Origin: Nitrososphaeraceae archaeon
Lineage (GTDB): Archaea; Thermoproteota; Nitrososphaeria; Nitrososphaerales; Nitrososphaeraceae
DNA: 30,993 bases
Assembly: GCA_029240395.1 (NCBI GenBank)
Contig: JAREAJ010000007.1
Location: 1-30,993, forward strand
Direction: 5' to 3'
The translations under genes and the position numbers were made by a program. Within the stretch, counting starts at the first letter, position 1, and every line of letters begins with the position of its first letter. Positions 1 to 8,496 of this stretch are shown in pieces. The notes beneath the pieces are model-generated. The model made no database searches and was not told where the DNA came from. It was given only the letters and a program-made list of their open reading frames with translations.

Positions 1-1
1 C

Positions 2-103
2 GACGATAATCAGAGAATGGGAATATTGGAGACTTTGCAGCAAACCTTCTACGGACATATCTCAAGGAAACACGGATATCGTAATTTCCGATCGAAGTCA
101 TAA
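2..103 (+). CDS. possible 3' end of a gene cut by the window edge
   Basis: Frame 2 is open from the left edge to a TAA at 101-103 and would give the last 33 residues of a protein (ending RNFRSKS), with a mixed polar/aromatic composition plausible for a real C-terminus. Frame 3 is also open over a similar length, so the reading is not secure. No family is recognised. If real, it would converge on purM, which is read on the opposite strand. Confidence 0.25.
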   Translation, partial: DDNQRMGILETLQQTFYGHISRKHGYRNFRSKS

Positions 104-239
104 AGATTAAGAAGTATTATTATCAATTTCAGATTGTTTCGATGTATAAGAGAATTGGTGAAAATGGTAGAGGCAGTAAGAACAAATGATGAACATACTC
201 TGATGAGTCATGGGTCCTGCACTAATGTACACTGCAATT

Positions 240-1319
240 TCAACGAGCAAGTATCTTTTCCTTCCCTTGGAGAGTTGCGCTCACTTCACCTCTTCCTGTA
301 TTGTCGTCTACTACGCCTATCTCTCTGCATAACATGCGGTGCTTACGAAACACCCTGCAAATTGAATCTACTGATTCACTCGGTGCTATGACACAGAATC
401 CAATTCCCATGTTGAATGTCCTGTACATTTCTTTCATCCCTACAGGACCGTCCTCTGCTATTTGCTTGAAGATCCCACTTGGAGAGGGCAGATTTTTGAG
501 GTTGTATCTCATTCTGCCGTTAAGACGTAGAAGCTTAGTGAATGCTCCTCCAGTTATATGTGCCAAGCCATGGATTGGGATTGAGGACTCATTTTTCAAA
601 ATCTCAATGACGGGTTTGACATATATTCTTGTGGGGACAAGCATCTCCTCTCCTAGTGGCCGAGAAAGGTAATCTGGCTGATCTCTAATTGAGTACTTTG
701 ACAAAAGAACTTTTCTTGCTAAAGAATAGCCGTTGGAGTGTAGTCCGCTACTTTCCACCCCCAGAATTACGTCTCTTAACTTTATCTGCTTACCAAGAAT
801 AATCCTTCTTTTACCTTCTATTACACCTAATACAGTACCAGCCAAATCAAAGGCAGTTTTTTCATCAGCACCCGTGATAATATCGGGAAGGACAGCTGTT
901 TCCCCTCCAATTATCGAGACACTTGAAATTCTTGCTCCCTTCACTAACCCCTTTATTAGTTCCTTAACAATACGATTACCAGACGACTTAAGTGCAATAT
1001 AGTCAATAAATGCAATAGGCACGGCTCCAATGCATATAACATCATTAACGTTCATAGCAACGCAATCGATTCCAATAGTATCGAATTTATTCAGCATTTG
1101 AGAGATAAGCACCTTCGTGCCTACTCCGTCTGAATGTAGAGCGAGAACGACATTGTTTACCTCTATAAGGCCCGCGTAATGGCCAATTACGGAATGAACC
1201 CTCGCCCTAGTTGGATAATTATAGGTCTGTCCTATAAGACGAGCAATCTTTGCATGATAGTTTTTTATGGTCGTCCTATTGATTCCTGCCCCTCTGTATG
1301 AGGTTGTGTTTACGCGCAT
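240..1319 (-). CDS. purM: phosphoribosylformylglycinamidine cyclo-ligase (AIR synthetase)
   Basis: PurM closes the imidazole ring of FGAM with ATP to give aminoimidazole ribonucleotide, the fifth step of de novo purine synthesis in the cytoplasm. The sequence shows the PurM landmarks in order: the nucleotide loop DGVGTK, the helix MNVNDVICIGAVP, the GGETA loop, GLHSNGYSLAR and the C-terminal HITGGAF. I chose the ATG at 1319 (359 aa). A GTG at 1334 would add five residues (MSHGI), and no Shine-Dalgarno sequence decides between them. The length suits the family (about 330-350). The gene is first of a run of minus-strand genes, and the larA-like gene upstream is separated by about 100 bp, so co-transcription is possible. 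No other purine gene is visible. Confidence 0.93.
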   Translation of the reverse strand: MRVNTTSYRGAGINRTTIKNYHAKIARLIGQTYNYPTRARVHSVIGHYAGLIEVNNVVLALHSDGVGTKVLISQMLNKFDTIGIDCVAMNVNDVICIGAVPIAFIDYIALKSSGNRIVKELIKGLVKGARISSVSIIGGETAVLPDIITGADEKTAFDLAGTVLGVIEGKRRIILGKQIKLRDVILGVESSGLHSNGYSLARKVLLSKYSIRDQPDYLSRPLGEEMLVPTRIYVKPVIEILKNESSIPIHGLAHITGGAFTKLLRLNGRMRYNLKNLPSPSGIFKQIAEDGPVGMKEMYRTFNMGIGFCVIAPSESVDSICRVFRKHRMLCREIGVVDDNTGRGEVSATLQGKEKILAR

Positions 1320-1435
1320 GATACCATGAGACACCCTAGCCTTTCTAATAATGTAGCCTCTCTAATCATGGTTCTACCGAGGTATGAAGGGACAAGAAGA
1401 AAATTCAACTGGCTTGTTGTGCATATTACAATGCC

Positions 1436-2572
1436 TTAGATTTCGTCTTTTGAATTTGAATCAATAAGTGGTAGTGTAAAATGAGCATCCGAAAACAATG
1501 CGACCTTGTGAGTCTTCCCATGTCTGGCTAGGAGGCTTGCTAGAGCTTGTTTTAAGCTGGCATATGTTTGGAATCCAAGTTTGGTGGTCAAATAGTATTC
1601 TGGAAGTGTAGACACTATTCCCAGATTGTATTTCTCTCGCATCGCTTCTAGAAATATAAGATGCTCCTGACCATCTATATATTTGCCTTCGTTAGGCGAC
1701 ATAGAGTTAGGCAGTTTTTTTTCTACGAACATCTCCAGAGCTCTTGACCCAAGACCGTTTCTAGACTCTGAGAGTAGTATCGGCGAGCCATTTCGGCCCA
1801 GTATGCCCATGCAATTCCAGAGAGAATTTAGCGACTCAGATAGCGTTGAGTGATGGAATGGTTCCCTGCCGGGACTTATAATCTCTGACTTTACCCTCTG
1901 CGGTTCTATATTGGGTCTCTCACTGAGCTTTGAAGATGTGTACCTGAAGGTATCATTTATTGATCCCCAGCAGATGTCGGATATCTGGTTAGAGTTTCCC
2001 AAAAGCTCTATCGAGACTGCATCGATATCCTCACACAACGATAGTGCAAGGCGATGGGGCTCAGAGAAATTTCCAGGACTAGGCATGTTGCTGCTCCTCG
2101 AGGAAATGGCTTCGATCATTTTATCTTTCATATAGTTTCGCAACAAATGGGTTGGGGTACCTTCAAAACCAAAAAGAGGGTCGTACGCTGAGTGCGTCAC
2201 AAATAGAGTTTGATCGAACTTGTCCATTGTTTCTTTTAACGTACCAAAGTCTTCACAGTTTAAAGAATTAGAGATCCATTTTTCATTCCCTATGTTAATG
2301 GATTCTTTAAGTTTAGGCGGGGACATGATCTTGCCGCTTGCACCATTGTTGGTTGCCTTATCTATTAGTGAAGATAGTACCCGCTTTGTTGCCAACGTAC
2401 ATGAGAACACAATAATCAAAGTGTTATCCTTTACCGGAACATCTTGGAGTCTATAATTTATCTGATCCTCCTGCAAGGGAAAAACCTGTGGGGTTATTTC
2501 CTTATACAGATTTTCGAATCGGATATCTAAAGCAATATCGGTGGTACCATAACCCAGCCAAATCTCAGGCAT
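1436..2572 (-). CDS. divergent LarA-family (lactate racemase-like, DUF2088) protein
   Basis: Not a textbook LarA, but three regions match the family layout. The N-terminus (LGYGTTDIALDIRFENL, residues 6-22) resembles the LarA opening strand. Residues 127-141 (HSAYDPLFGFEGTPT) align with the LarA cofactor-lysine segment (HYFAGFSGGPK-like), followed by PGNFSEPHRLAL. The C-terminus (residues 319-368, including HGKTHKVALFSDAHFTLP) resembles the usual end of the family. LarA enzymes are nickel-pincer-dependent 2-hydroxyacid racemases or epimerases of about 420 residues; this one has 378. The position of the cofactor-anchoring lysine (Lys184 in Lactobacillus LarA) appears to be Thr141, and the first catalytic histidine cannot be placed. 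The substrate is unknown and catalytic competence is doubtful. The ATG at 2572 starts it. The cofactor genes larB, larC and larE lie 20-24 kb downstream in this window. Confidence 0.6.
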   Translation of the reverse strand: MPEIWLGYGTTDIALDIRFENLYKEITPQVFPLQEDQINYRLQDVPVKDNTLIIVFSCTLATKRVLSSLIDKATNNGASGKIMSPPKLKESINIGNEKWISNSLNCEDFGTLKETMDKFDQTLFVTHSAYDPLFGFEGTPTHLLRNYMKDKMIEAISSRSSNMPSPGNFSEPHRLALSLCEDIDAVSIELLGNSNQISDICWGSINDTFRYTSSKLSERPNIEPQRVKSEIISPGREPFHHSTLSESLNSLWNCMGILGRNGSPILLSESRNGLGSRALEMFVEKKLPNSMSPNEGKYIDGQEHLIFLEAMREKYNLGIVSTLPEYYLTTKLGFQTYASLKQALASLLARHGKTHKVALFSDAHFTLPLIDSNSKDEI

Positions 2573-2731
2573 TTTGTAATTAAAAATTCAGGAATACGTT
2601 GTCAGGCTCGGACTGCGGTCTATGCTTGAAAATTTGTCACTAAATTGCATACTCCAAAAATTGTGTGACAGTAATAGTAATAACAGTATTAGCAGTTTCT
2701 GGTCCAAACAATGCACTTGGAGTTCCATTCG

Positions 2732-3295
2732 TCAGGCCTCATATATCATCAGATTCTTTTCCTCCAAAAGGGTGTGCAGATTATGAACTGCCCTATATAC
2801 CTCACTCTCTTTCTTAGCCCCAGTGCAAACTAGCTTACCGCTAGCAAAAAGTAAGATAACTGTCTTTGGATCTAGCATACGGTGGATTAGTCCGGGGAAT
2901 TGTTCGGGCTCATACATACTTCGAGGCAGAACACGAGCTGCCAACTCTAAATGTATCTTACCTCCAAGGCTTGCAGAAGCAACTATATTCTGGATTTCGA
3001 TGATAGGTTCATGTTCGATAGGAATGCCCCCCTTCTTTAATTTTTGAACTACATTTTTGACTGCTTTAATGGCCTGATCCTCAGATTTTGCCCCGGTGCA
3101 AACCATTTTGCCCGAGCTGAATATAAGAGTCGCCGTCTTTGGAGATTTAAGTCTGAATACTAGTCCTGGGAATTGGTCGGGATGATACTCTACGTCTGGA
3201 AAAATTTGAGTAATTAGATTAAGATTGACACTCTGATTAACCGTTGCTGATGCAACAACATTCTCAATGCTGACGATAGGCTTGGTTTGCGGCAT
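2732..3295 (-). CDS. tbp: TATA-box-binding protein
   Basis: TBP binds the promoter TATA element and, with TFB, recruits RNA polymerase. The 187-residue protein is the classic saddle: two homologous repeats of about 90 residues, each running IxNVVASA or IQNIVASA, then PDQFPGLVFRL or PEQFPGLIHRM, then FSSGKMVCTGAK or FASGKLVCTGAK. The repeated QFPGL and SGK(M/L)VCTGAK motifs are diagnostic. The length is usual for archaeal TBP, and a short acidic tail ends the protein. The ATG at 3295 is supported by a strong TATA element centred about 27 nt upstream, so the mRNA is probably leaderless. It stands alone, with 159 bp between it and the larA-like gene. Confidence 0.98.
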   Translation of the reverse strand: MPQTKPIVSIENVVASATVNQSVNLNLITQIFPDVEYHPDQFPGLVFRLKSPKTATLIFSSGKMVCTGAKSEDQAIKAVKNVVQKLKKGGIPIEHEPIIEIQNIVASASLGGKIHLELAARVLPRSMYEPEQFPGLIHRMLDPKTVILLFASGKLVCTGAKKESEVYRAVHNLHTLLEEKNLMIYEA

Positions 3296-3315
3296 ATAAG
3301 TCGCTTTAAATACAA

Positions 3316-3328
3316 CTATATATATACC
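3316..3328 (-). promoter_or_regulatory. TATA box of tbp
   Basis: On the minus strand this reads GGTATATATATAG, a near-ideal archaeal TATA element, centred about 27 nt from the A of the tbp ATG. That spacing puts the transcription start at or next to the start codon. A second A/T-rich block (TTTATAAAA, about 3349-3357) lies further upstream and could be an alternative element. Because the gene encodes TBP itself, the strong box would allow autoregulation; this is inference. Confidence 0.6.
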
Positions 3329-3683
3329 TGTTTATATAGCTTTTATAAAAATTATTTACAAAATAGGCTGTAGAGATCAATTATGAGACAACTTCGGATC
3401 GTTAAAGCAAATCTACTGACCTCTACTGTTTTTCTTGCACCCTAGAGCCGGGACCAGTCAGATGGAGAAAAAGGAATCAGTAGCCTTAGGTTATTGTTAT
3501 TTGGCGCGGTCCACATCGAACTCCATTTTCACCCAGTGGCACTTCACTCTATGCCAACCAAAGACATACAACTTATTGAGGCTTACGTCTGATGAAATCG
3601 ATTAAGGAAAGTTGAAATTTCATAGATGCAAAGCCTCGTTTATTGAGCAAAATCTTACCGGATATCCTTATACCCTTGGCATT
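3329..3683. other. long intergenic region, no confirmed gene
   Basis: Together with the tbp promoter this makes a 388-bp gap between tbp and the SIS-domain gene, the longest in the window. I see no tRNA cloverleaf, RNase P or SRP RNA motif. Plus-strand frames hold only short ORFs. On the minus strand 3497-3571 gives a 24-codon frame with protein-like composition, listed separately. The rest is unexplained. Confidence 0.5.
3497..3571 (-). CDS. possible microprotein (24 aa)
   Basis: A TTG-started minus-strand frame encodes 24 residues (middle part HRVKCHWVKMEFDVDRAK) ending in TAA. The frame stays open for ten more codons upstream before a stop. Its third positions are richer in G and C than the surrounding intergenic DNA (GTG, AAG, TGC, CAC, GTG, GAG, TTC), which is why I list it. 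There is no clear ribosome-binding site and no family is recognised. It may be chance or a remnant. Confidence 0.18.
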   Translation of the reverse strand: MYVFGWHRVKCHWVKMEFDVDRAK

Positions 3684-4637
3684 CTAATATATGCAAGCAG
3701 AACTGACTTTGAGAAGGTCTTGATTTTGTACGAAAAAACAATCGGTCATTCCCATTTTCTGGGCCTTTCTAAGTGCAATGAGCTGAACTGCGAAAATAGC
3801 CTGAAGTAAGCTGCCGATGGCGGATGATTGGGAAAGATCTAGTAAGAAGACTGAGAAGTTTGATTTCTCAAGTTTTTTTATGATTTCGTTTCCAAGTGCC
3901 ATGCCCTTCTTACTTTTCGTTCCACCCAAGATTATGATCGCATCATCTTTTTTTATGCTAAACAACGGAGCGTGACAGTACTCCTCAATTGAATAAGGAG
4001 AAGACTTGACGCCTAACACTTCATTAATCTTCAGAGAACCGTACCACGCTACAGGATACAGCAGCCCTTCCGCTAAATACAGAATTGATGAGGGTGTTTC
4101 GGAAATCTGGCTTACTAATTTGTTGACCTCTGTATTTGCAGCCTTATGAGCGCACTGCAGGATCTTCTTGCTAACTTTTACACCTGCTAACAGGGATATG
4201 CATGAAAGCATGGTAGAAAGAAAACCGGCCGACCCACTTGTAACGACCTTCGGTATACTATAGTCTATACTTACAACTCGATCGCAAAGGCGGGCCAGCT
4301 TGCTATTTGAGTTGGCAGTAATAGCAATGGTTTTGACATTCATTTTTTTTGCTACTTTTGCCGCCGAAATGTTACAGGCCGTCCTTCCAGAAACAGAAAC
4401 AATATACAACTCTTTACCCTCTAAGATTTTGTGGTTGAGAATCAGATCTGGTGGAAAGCAACATATAGTTCTGCGGTTTGACAGGTAGCTCGCAATTGAA
4501 GCAGAAATGTAAGAGTCACCGGAACCTGTCATGACGCACTTTGTCGGGTCAACCTGTTCGGGCAAATTTAGTTCCGAAAACGCCAGCTGCGACTCGATTT
4601 CACGCTCCATTGCTTCTACAGACCCTAACCGGTGCAT
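3684..4637 (-). CDS. double SIS-domain sugar-phosphate isomerase/deaminase-like protein
   Basis: The protein has two sugar-isomerase (SIS) domains as in the isomerase half of GlmS: first domain from about TGSGDSYISA with the phosphosugar loop SVSGRTACN, second domain after about residue 180 with EYCHAPLFSI and the strand AIIILGG. SIS domains bind phosphosugars and catalyse aldose-ketose isomerisation or sense such sugars. There is no N-terminal glutamine amidotransferase domain, so it is not a complete glucosamine-6-phosphate synthase. An AgaS- or GlmS-like isomerase or deaminase is the best reading; the substrate cannot be named. I chose ATG 4637 (317 aa); a TTG at 4682 would add 15 residues. 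It is divergent from rpoH across about 235 bp. Confidence 0.8.
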   Translation of the reverse strand: MHRLGSVEAMEREIESQLAFSELNLPEQVDPTKCVMTGSGDSYISASIASYLSNRRTICCFPPDLILNHKILEGKELYIVSVSGRTACNISAAKVAKKMNVKTIAITANSNSKLARLCDRVVSIDYSIPKVVTSGSAGFLSTMLSCISLLAGVKVSKKILQCAHKAANTEVNKLVSQISETPSSILYLAEGLLYPVAWYGSLKINEVLGVKSSPYSIEEYCHAPLFSIKKDDAIIILGGTKSKKGMALGNEIIKKLEKSNFSVFLLDLSQSSAIGSLLQAIFAVQLIALRKAQKMGMTDCFFVQNQDLLKVSSACIY

Positions 4638-4756
4638 ATTAGAACTCGGAGATTCCGGTAATTTGTATGCAGCGACAAGCAAGCTACCGTTTTAAGGAAC
4701 CAAGTAAGTTCTTGCTGCTCACTAATTATTGATTACCACTGACGCCAATACTGTAT

Positions 4757-4765
4757 ACTTATATG
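4757..4765 (+). promoter_or_regulatory. probable TATA box of the rpoH-rpoB-rpoA operon
   Basis: ACTTATATG in the SIS/rpoH intergenic region is the best TATA match upstream of rpoH. A start about 26 nt downstream would leave a leader of some 80 nt, so this transcript, unlike several others here, would carry a leader with the Shine-Dalgarno site AAGGAG (4859-4864) in front of rpoH. Confidence 0.4.
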
Positions 4766-4872
4766 TTCGATTTATCGAGGTATTGTATGTACAAAAGCTC
4801 ATTGTATTCCATCTGGCAGTGGACTAATCTGAATTCTGAACGAATAATTTTTTCTGACAAGGAGTAGCCGAA

Positions 4873-5124
4873 TTGTCGACTGAGAAGAAAATACTTAAGA
4901 TTACTGATCACATATACCAACCAAAACACGAAATCCTTCCAAAGAAAAAGGCCGAAGAAGTACTCAAAAAATTTAATACGAAACCAAGCCAATTGCCCTA
5001 TATTCTTCAAAGCGATAAAGGGATTGAGGATCTTGATCCAAGGCCTGGGGATATTATTAAGATTACTCGCAAGAGTCCTACCTCAGGTGAAAGTGTATAT
5101 TACCGATACGTTGTAGAAGGTTGA
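4873..5124 (+). CDS. rpoH: DNA-directed RNA polymerase subunit H
   Basis: RpoH (eukaryotic Rpb5 C-terminal domain) is the jaw subunit near incoming DNA. The 83 residues carry the family signatures HEILPKKKAEEVL, then PSQLPYI, then DPRPGDIIKITRKSPTSGE and the terminal YYRYVV. The length is typical. The start is TTG at 4873, preceded at good spacing by AAGGAG (4859-4864); no in-frame ATG exists before the conserved core. It leads the rpoH-rpoB-rpoA operon with only 19 bp to rpoB. Confidence 0.97.
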   Translation: MSTEKKILKITDHIYQPKHEILPKKKAEEVLKKFNTKPSQLPYILQSDKGIEDLDPRPGDIIKITRKSPTSGESVYYRYVVEG

Positions 5125-5149
5125 CTTCCAGCTATGGAGATATTTGTCA

Positions 5150-8100
5150 ATGTGGCCGTTGATTAATGATATTCTGAGAAGAGAAGGCGTTGCCCGACAA
5201 CACCTAAACTCCTATAACGAGTTCATGGAGAGGGGACTTCAAAGCATCATCGATGAGGTCGGAGAAATTGAAATAGAAACTGCAGAGTATCCCTATAAGA
5301 TAAAGTTGGGCAAAATAAAACTGCAGCAACCTAGAATTATGGAACTCGATGGTTCCATTACTCATGTAGCACCTGTAGAGGCCAGGTTACGGAATTTGAC
5401 TTATGCCTCCCCGGTAATGTTAGAATGCAGCATAGTGGAAGATGGTAAAATCCTAGAATCCAGGTTTATTCACGTTGGCGACATGCCTGTCATGGCCAAG
5501 TCCAATGCTTGTATTCTACATAACCTTGTTGAGCCTAAGCTAATAGAACTTGGGGAAGATCCAAGAGACCCAGGCGGCTATTTTGTTATCAATGGATCTG
5601 AACGGGTGATTGTTGGTCTGGAAGACCTGTCATATAACAAAATTATCGTAGACGTAGAAGAAACCACTGGAGCCCTGCTCTATAAGGCGAAAGTGTATTC
5701 TTCGATTGTTGGATACAGAGCTAAACTAGAGCTTATAATGCGACCTGACGGCTCAATTGTGGCAAAAATCCCTGGATCTCCCGTCGACATACCCTTAATC
5801 ACACTGGTTCGTGCTCTGGGTCTTGAGTCTGATAGGGATATTGCAAATGCTGTTTCTCTGAATGAAACAATTCAGGATGAGCTCGAGCCTTCGTTCGAGA
5901 AAATTGGAGAGATTACTACGAGTCGAGATTCAATAGTTTATATCAGCAAGAGAATTGCACCAGGAATGCTAGAAGAGTTTCAAATAAAGAGGGCAGAAAC
6001 CCTGCTAGACTGGGGACTTCTTCCCCATCTAGGGAAGAATCCAGACAATAGACATGAGAAAGCCTTGTTTCTAGGAGAAGCCGCCAGCAAGTTAATTGAA
6101 CTCAAACTTGGGTGGATTGACACAGATGACAAAGATCACTACGGGAACAAAGTCATAAAATTCGCTGGACAAATGCTTGCCGACCTTTTTAGAACCGCAT
6201 TCAGAAATCTGATAAGGGACATGAAATATCAATTGGAACGGTCCGGCCAGAAGCGAGGCATAAACGCAGTAGCAGCAGCAGTTAGACCTGGTATAATATC
6301 CGACAAGCTAAACAATGCGATAGCAACAGGAAATTGGGGACGGGGCAGAGTTGGTGTAACTCAATTGCTAGACAGGACTAACTACATGTCAACTATTAGT
6401 CATTTGAGAAGAATACAATCGCCACTGAGCAGGAGTCAGCCGAACTTTGAAGCAAGAGACCTTCATGCTACTCATTTTGGAAGAATTTGTCCTGCTGAAA
6501 CCCCTGAGGGTTCCAACTGTGGTCTCGTAAAAAATTTGGCGCTATCCGCGATAATTTCCGTAAGTGTTCCGTCAGCTGAAATTATCGAAAAACTGTATGA
6601 GCTAGGAGTGCAACATGTTGATGAAGCAAATGAAGATATCAGGAGGAAAGGCGCTAGGGTGTTTGTCGATGGTAAGCTGATTGGATATGCCGAAAATGGA
6701 CGAGGCACATCTGACACATTAAGGAACCTCAGACGATCTGGTAAGATCCATCCGCACGTGGGCGTATATTTTTATTCATCTGGCAATCCCAATGCGACAA
6801 ATAGACTTTATATAAGTTGCAATGCGGGGAGAGTCCTTCGACCTCTGGCAATCATCGGAGAAGGAAAAAGCCTAGTTACTAACGAGATAATTGAAAAAAT
6901 TAGTAAGAAATTCCTTTCGTGGTCTGACCTTTTGTACATGGGAATAATTGAGCTTGTGGACGCTAATGAGGAAGAAAATTGTTACATTTCGATGGACGTA
7001 GACAAGCTTGAAAGCATCAATACCCATTTGGAGATCTTTCCGTCGGCAATTCTTGGAGTTGGGGCCTCAATCATCCCATATCCCGAACATAATCAGTCAC
7101 CAAGAAATACGTACGAAAGTGCAATGGCTAAACAAAGTCTCGGCTTTTCGACACCGCTGATGAATGCGAGCACATATGTTCGTCAGCATTTTATGCTTTA
7201 TCCTCAAACCCCAACGGTGAGTACCAAGGCAATTAGCCTGTTGGGACTGGATGATCGACCTACAGGTCAAAATTGTATCGTGGCAGTGTTACCATTTGAA
7301 GGATACAACATTGAGGATGCAATTGTTTTCAACAAGTCCTCTGTCGAAAGAGGTCTTGGACGCACATTTTTCTACCGGGTATATGAAGCTGAGGCTAAGC
7401 AATACCCTGGAGGAATGAAAGATAGTTTTGAACTACCTGAGTCTGATACAAACATTCGAGGCTATAGAGGCGAGAAAGCGTACAGGCTGCTAGAGCATGA
7501 TGGAGCAATCATGCATGAATCCGTCGTGACAGGTGGAGATATTTTGATTGGCAGAACCTCACCTCCTAGGTTCATGGAGGAATACAAGGAGTTTGAAGTC
7601 AAAGGCCCATACAGAAGGGATACCTCTATCGGCGTTAGACCTTCGGAAAATGGCGTCGTTGATACTGTTATAATGACTCAGTCTGTTGAAGGAGGTAAGA
7701 TGTACAAGATAAGGGTTCGCGACATGCGGGTGCCCGAGATTGGCGATAAATTTGCATCAAGACATGGTCAGAAGGGTGTAATCGGGATGTTAGTTAATCA
7801 GGAGGATCTTCCGTACTCGGAGTCTGGAGTTGTCCCCGACATAATGATAAACCCCCACGCTTTCCCCTCGCGAATGACAGTTGGGCAATTTATGGAGTCA
7901 CTAGGCGGGAAAGCTGCTTCTCTTCGTGGAACGATAGTTGATGGCTCCGCTTTTCTCGGAGAGAAGTTTGAAAGCATAAAAGGTATCCTGGAAAAACATG
8001 GTTTCAAACACAGCGGAAAAGAAACAATGTACGATGGTCGTACAGGAAAGAAATTCCCTGCTGATGTGTATATGGGCGTCGTATATTATCAGAAGCTACA

Positions 8101-8479
8101 CCATATGGTAGCAGACAAGATTCACAGCAGAGCAAGAGGGCAAGTCCAGATGCTTACAAAACAGCCTACAGAAGGGAGAGCGAGGGGAGGAGGACTAAGA
8201 TTTGGCGAGATGGAAAGAGACTGCCTGATCGCTTATGGAGCTTCTATGATGCTCAAGGATAGGCTACTCGAGGAGTCTGATAAAGCCGAAATTAATGTTT
8301 GTGAAAGATGCGGGCTTTTGGCATACTACGACGTCAAGCAACGACGATTCATATGCCGAGTATGCGGCGAGAAGTCCAAGATTTCCTCGATAGTTATTGC
8401 TTACGCATTCAAGCTCCTTTTGCAGGAAATGATGAGTCTCAATGTTGCTCCTCGGCTGTTGGCTCGGGAGAAGGTATAA
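5150..8479 (+). CDS. rpoB: DNA-directed RNA polymerase subunit B (unsplit)
   Basis: This is the second-largest subunit, forming one wall of the active-site cleft. The roughly 1110 residues make a full-length undivided B, not the B'/B'' pair of many methanogens and halophiles. Visible motifs include the N-terminal WPLINDILRREG, the central ICPAETPEGSNCGLVKNL, the catalytic-region EGYNIEDAIVFNKSSV and GDKFASRHGQKG, and a C-terminal zinc site with Cys pairs near residues 1051-1054 and 1069-1072 (CERCG, CRVCG). The start is ATG 5150; a TTG two codons upstream (5144) is possible, and GGAG at 5136-5139 could serve either. The stop lies 17 bp before the rpoA ATG. Confidence 0.98.
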   Translation: MWPLINDILRREGVARQHLNSYNEFMERGLQSIIDEVGEIEIETAEYPYKIKLGKIKLQQPRIMELDGSITHVAPVEARLRNLTYASPVMLECSIVEDGKILESRFIHVGDMPVMAKSNACILHNLVEPKLIELGEDPRDPGGYFVINGSERVIVGLEDLSYNKIIVDVEETTGALLYKAKVYSSIVGYRAKLELIMRPDGSIVAKIPGSPVDIPLITLVRALGLESDRDIANAVSLNETIQDELEPSFEKIGEITTSRDSIVYISKRIAPGMLEEFQIKRAETLLDWGLLPHLGKNPDNRHEKALFLGEAASKLIELKLGWIDTDDKDHYGNKVIKFAGQMLADLFRTAFRNLIRDMKYQLERSGQKRGINAVAAAVRPGIISDKLNNAIATGNWGRGRVGVTQLLDRTNYMSTISHLRRIQSPLSRSQPNFEARDLHATHFGRICPAETPEGSNCGLVKNLALSAIISVSVPSAEIIEKLYELGVQHVDEANEDIRRKGARVFVDGKLIGYAENGRGTSDTLRNLRRSGKIHPHVGVYFYSSGNPNATNRLYISCNAGRVLRPLAIIGEGKSLVTNEIIEKISKKFLSWSDLLYMGIIELVDANEEENCYISMDVDKLESINTHLEIFPSAILGVGASIIPYPEHNQSPRNTYESAMAKQSLGFSTPLMNASTYVRQHFMLYPQTPTVSTKAISLLGLDDRPTGQNCIVAVLPFEGYNIEDAIVFNKSSVERGLGRTFFYRVYEAEAKQYPGGMKDSFELPESDTNIRGYRGEKAYRLLEHDGAIMHESVVTGGDILIGRTSPPRFMEEYKEFEVKGPYRRDTSIGVRPSENGVVDTVIMTQSVEGGKMYKIRVRDMRVPEIGDKFASRHGQKGVIGMLVNQEDLPYSESGVVPDIMINPHAFPSRMTVGQFMESLGGKAASLRGTIVDGSAFLGEKFESIKGILEKHGFKHSGKETMYDGRTGKKFPADVYMGVVYYQKLHHMVADKIHSRARGQVQMLTKQPTEGRARGGGLRFGEMERDCLIAYGASMMLKDRLLEESDKAEINVCERCGLLAYYDVKQRRFICRVCGEKSKISSIVIAYAFKLLLQEMMSLNVAPRLLAREKV

Positions 8480-8496
8480 GGGGGGAACTGACTAAA

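Noticed and set aside
186..206. C/D-box-like motifs (ATGATGA and CTGATGA) suggestive of a guide RNA
   Set aside because: The boxes overlap or are only seven bases apart, leaving no room for a guide, and no terminal D box follows.
134..391. 85-codon plus-strand frame at the left edge
   Set aside because: Most of it is antisense to the conserved purM C-terminus, and its composition is not protein-like.
8308..8496. Upstream extension of the rpoA frame inside rpoB
   Set aside because: It overlaps the conserved rpoB C-terminal zinc site, and RpoA homology begins at ATG 8497.
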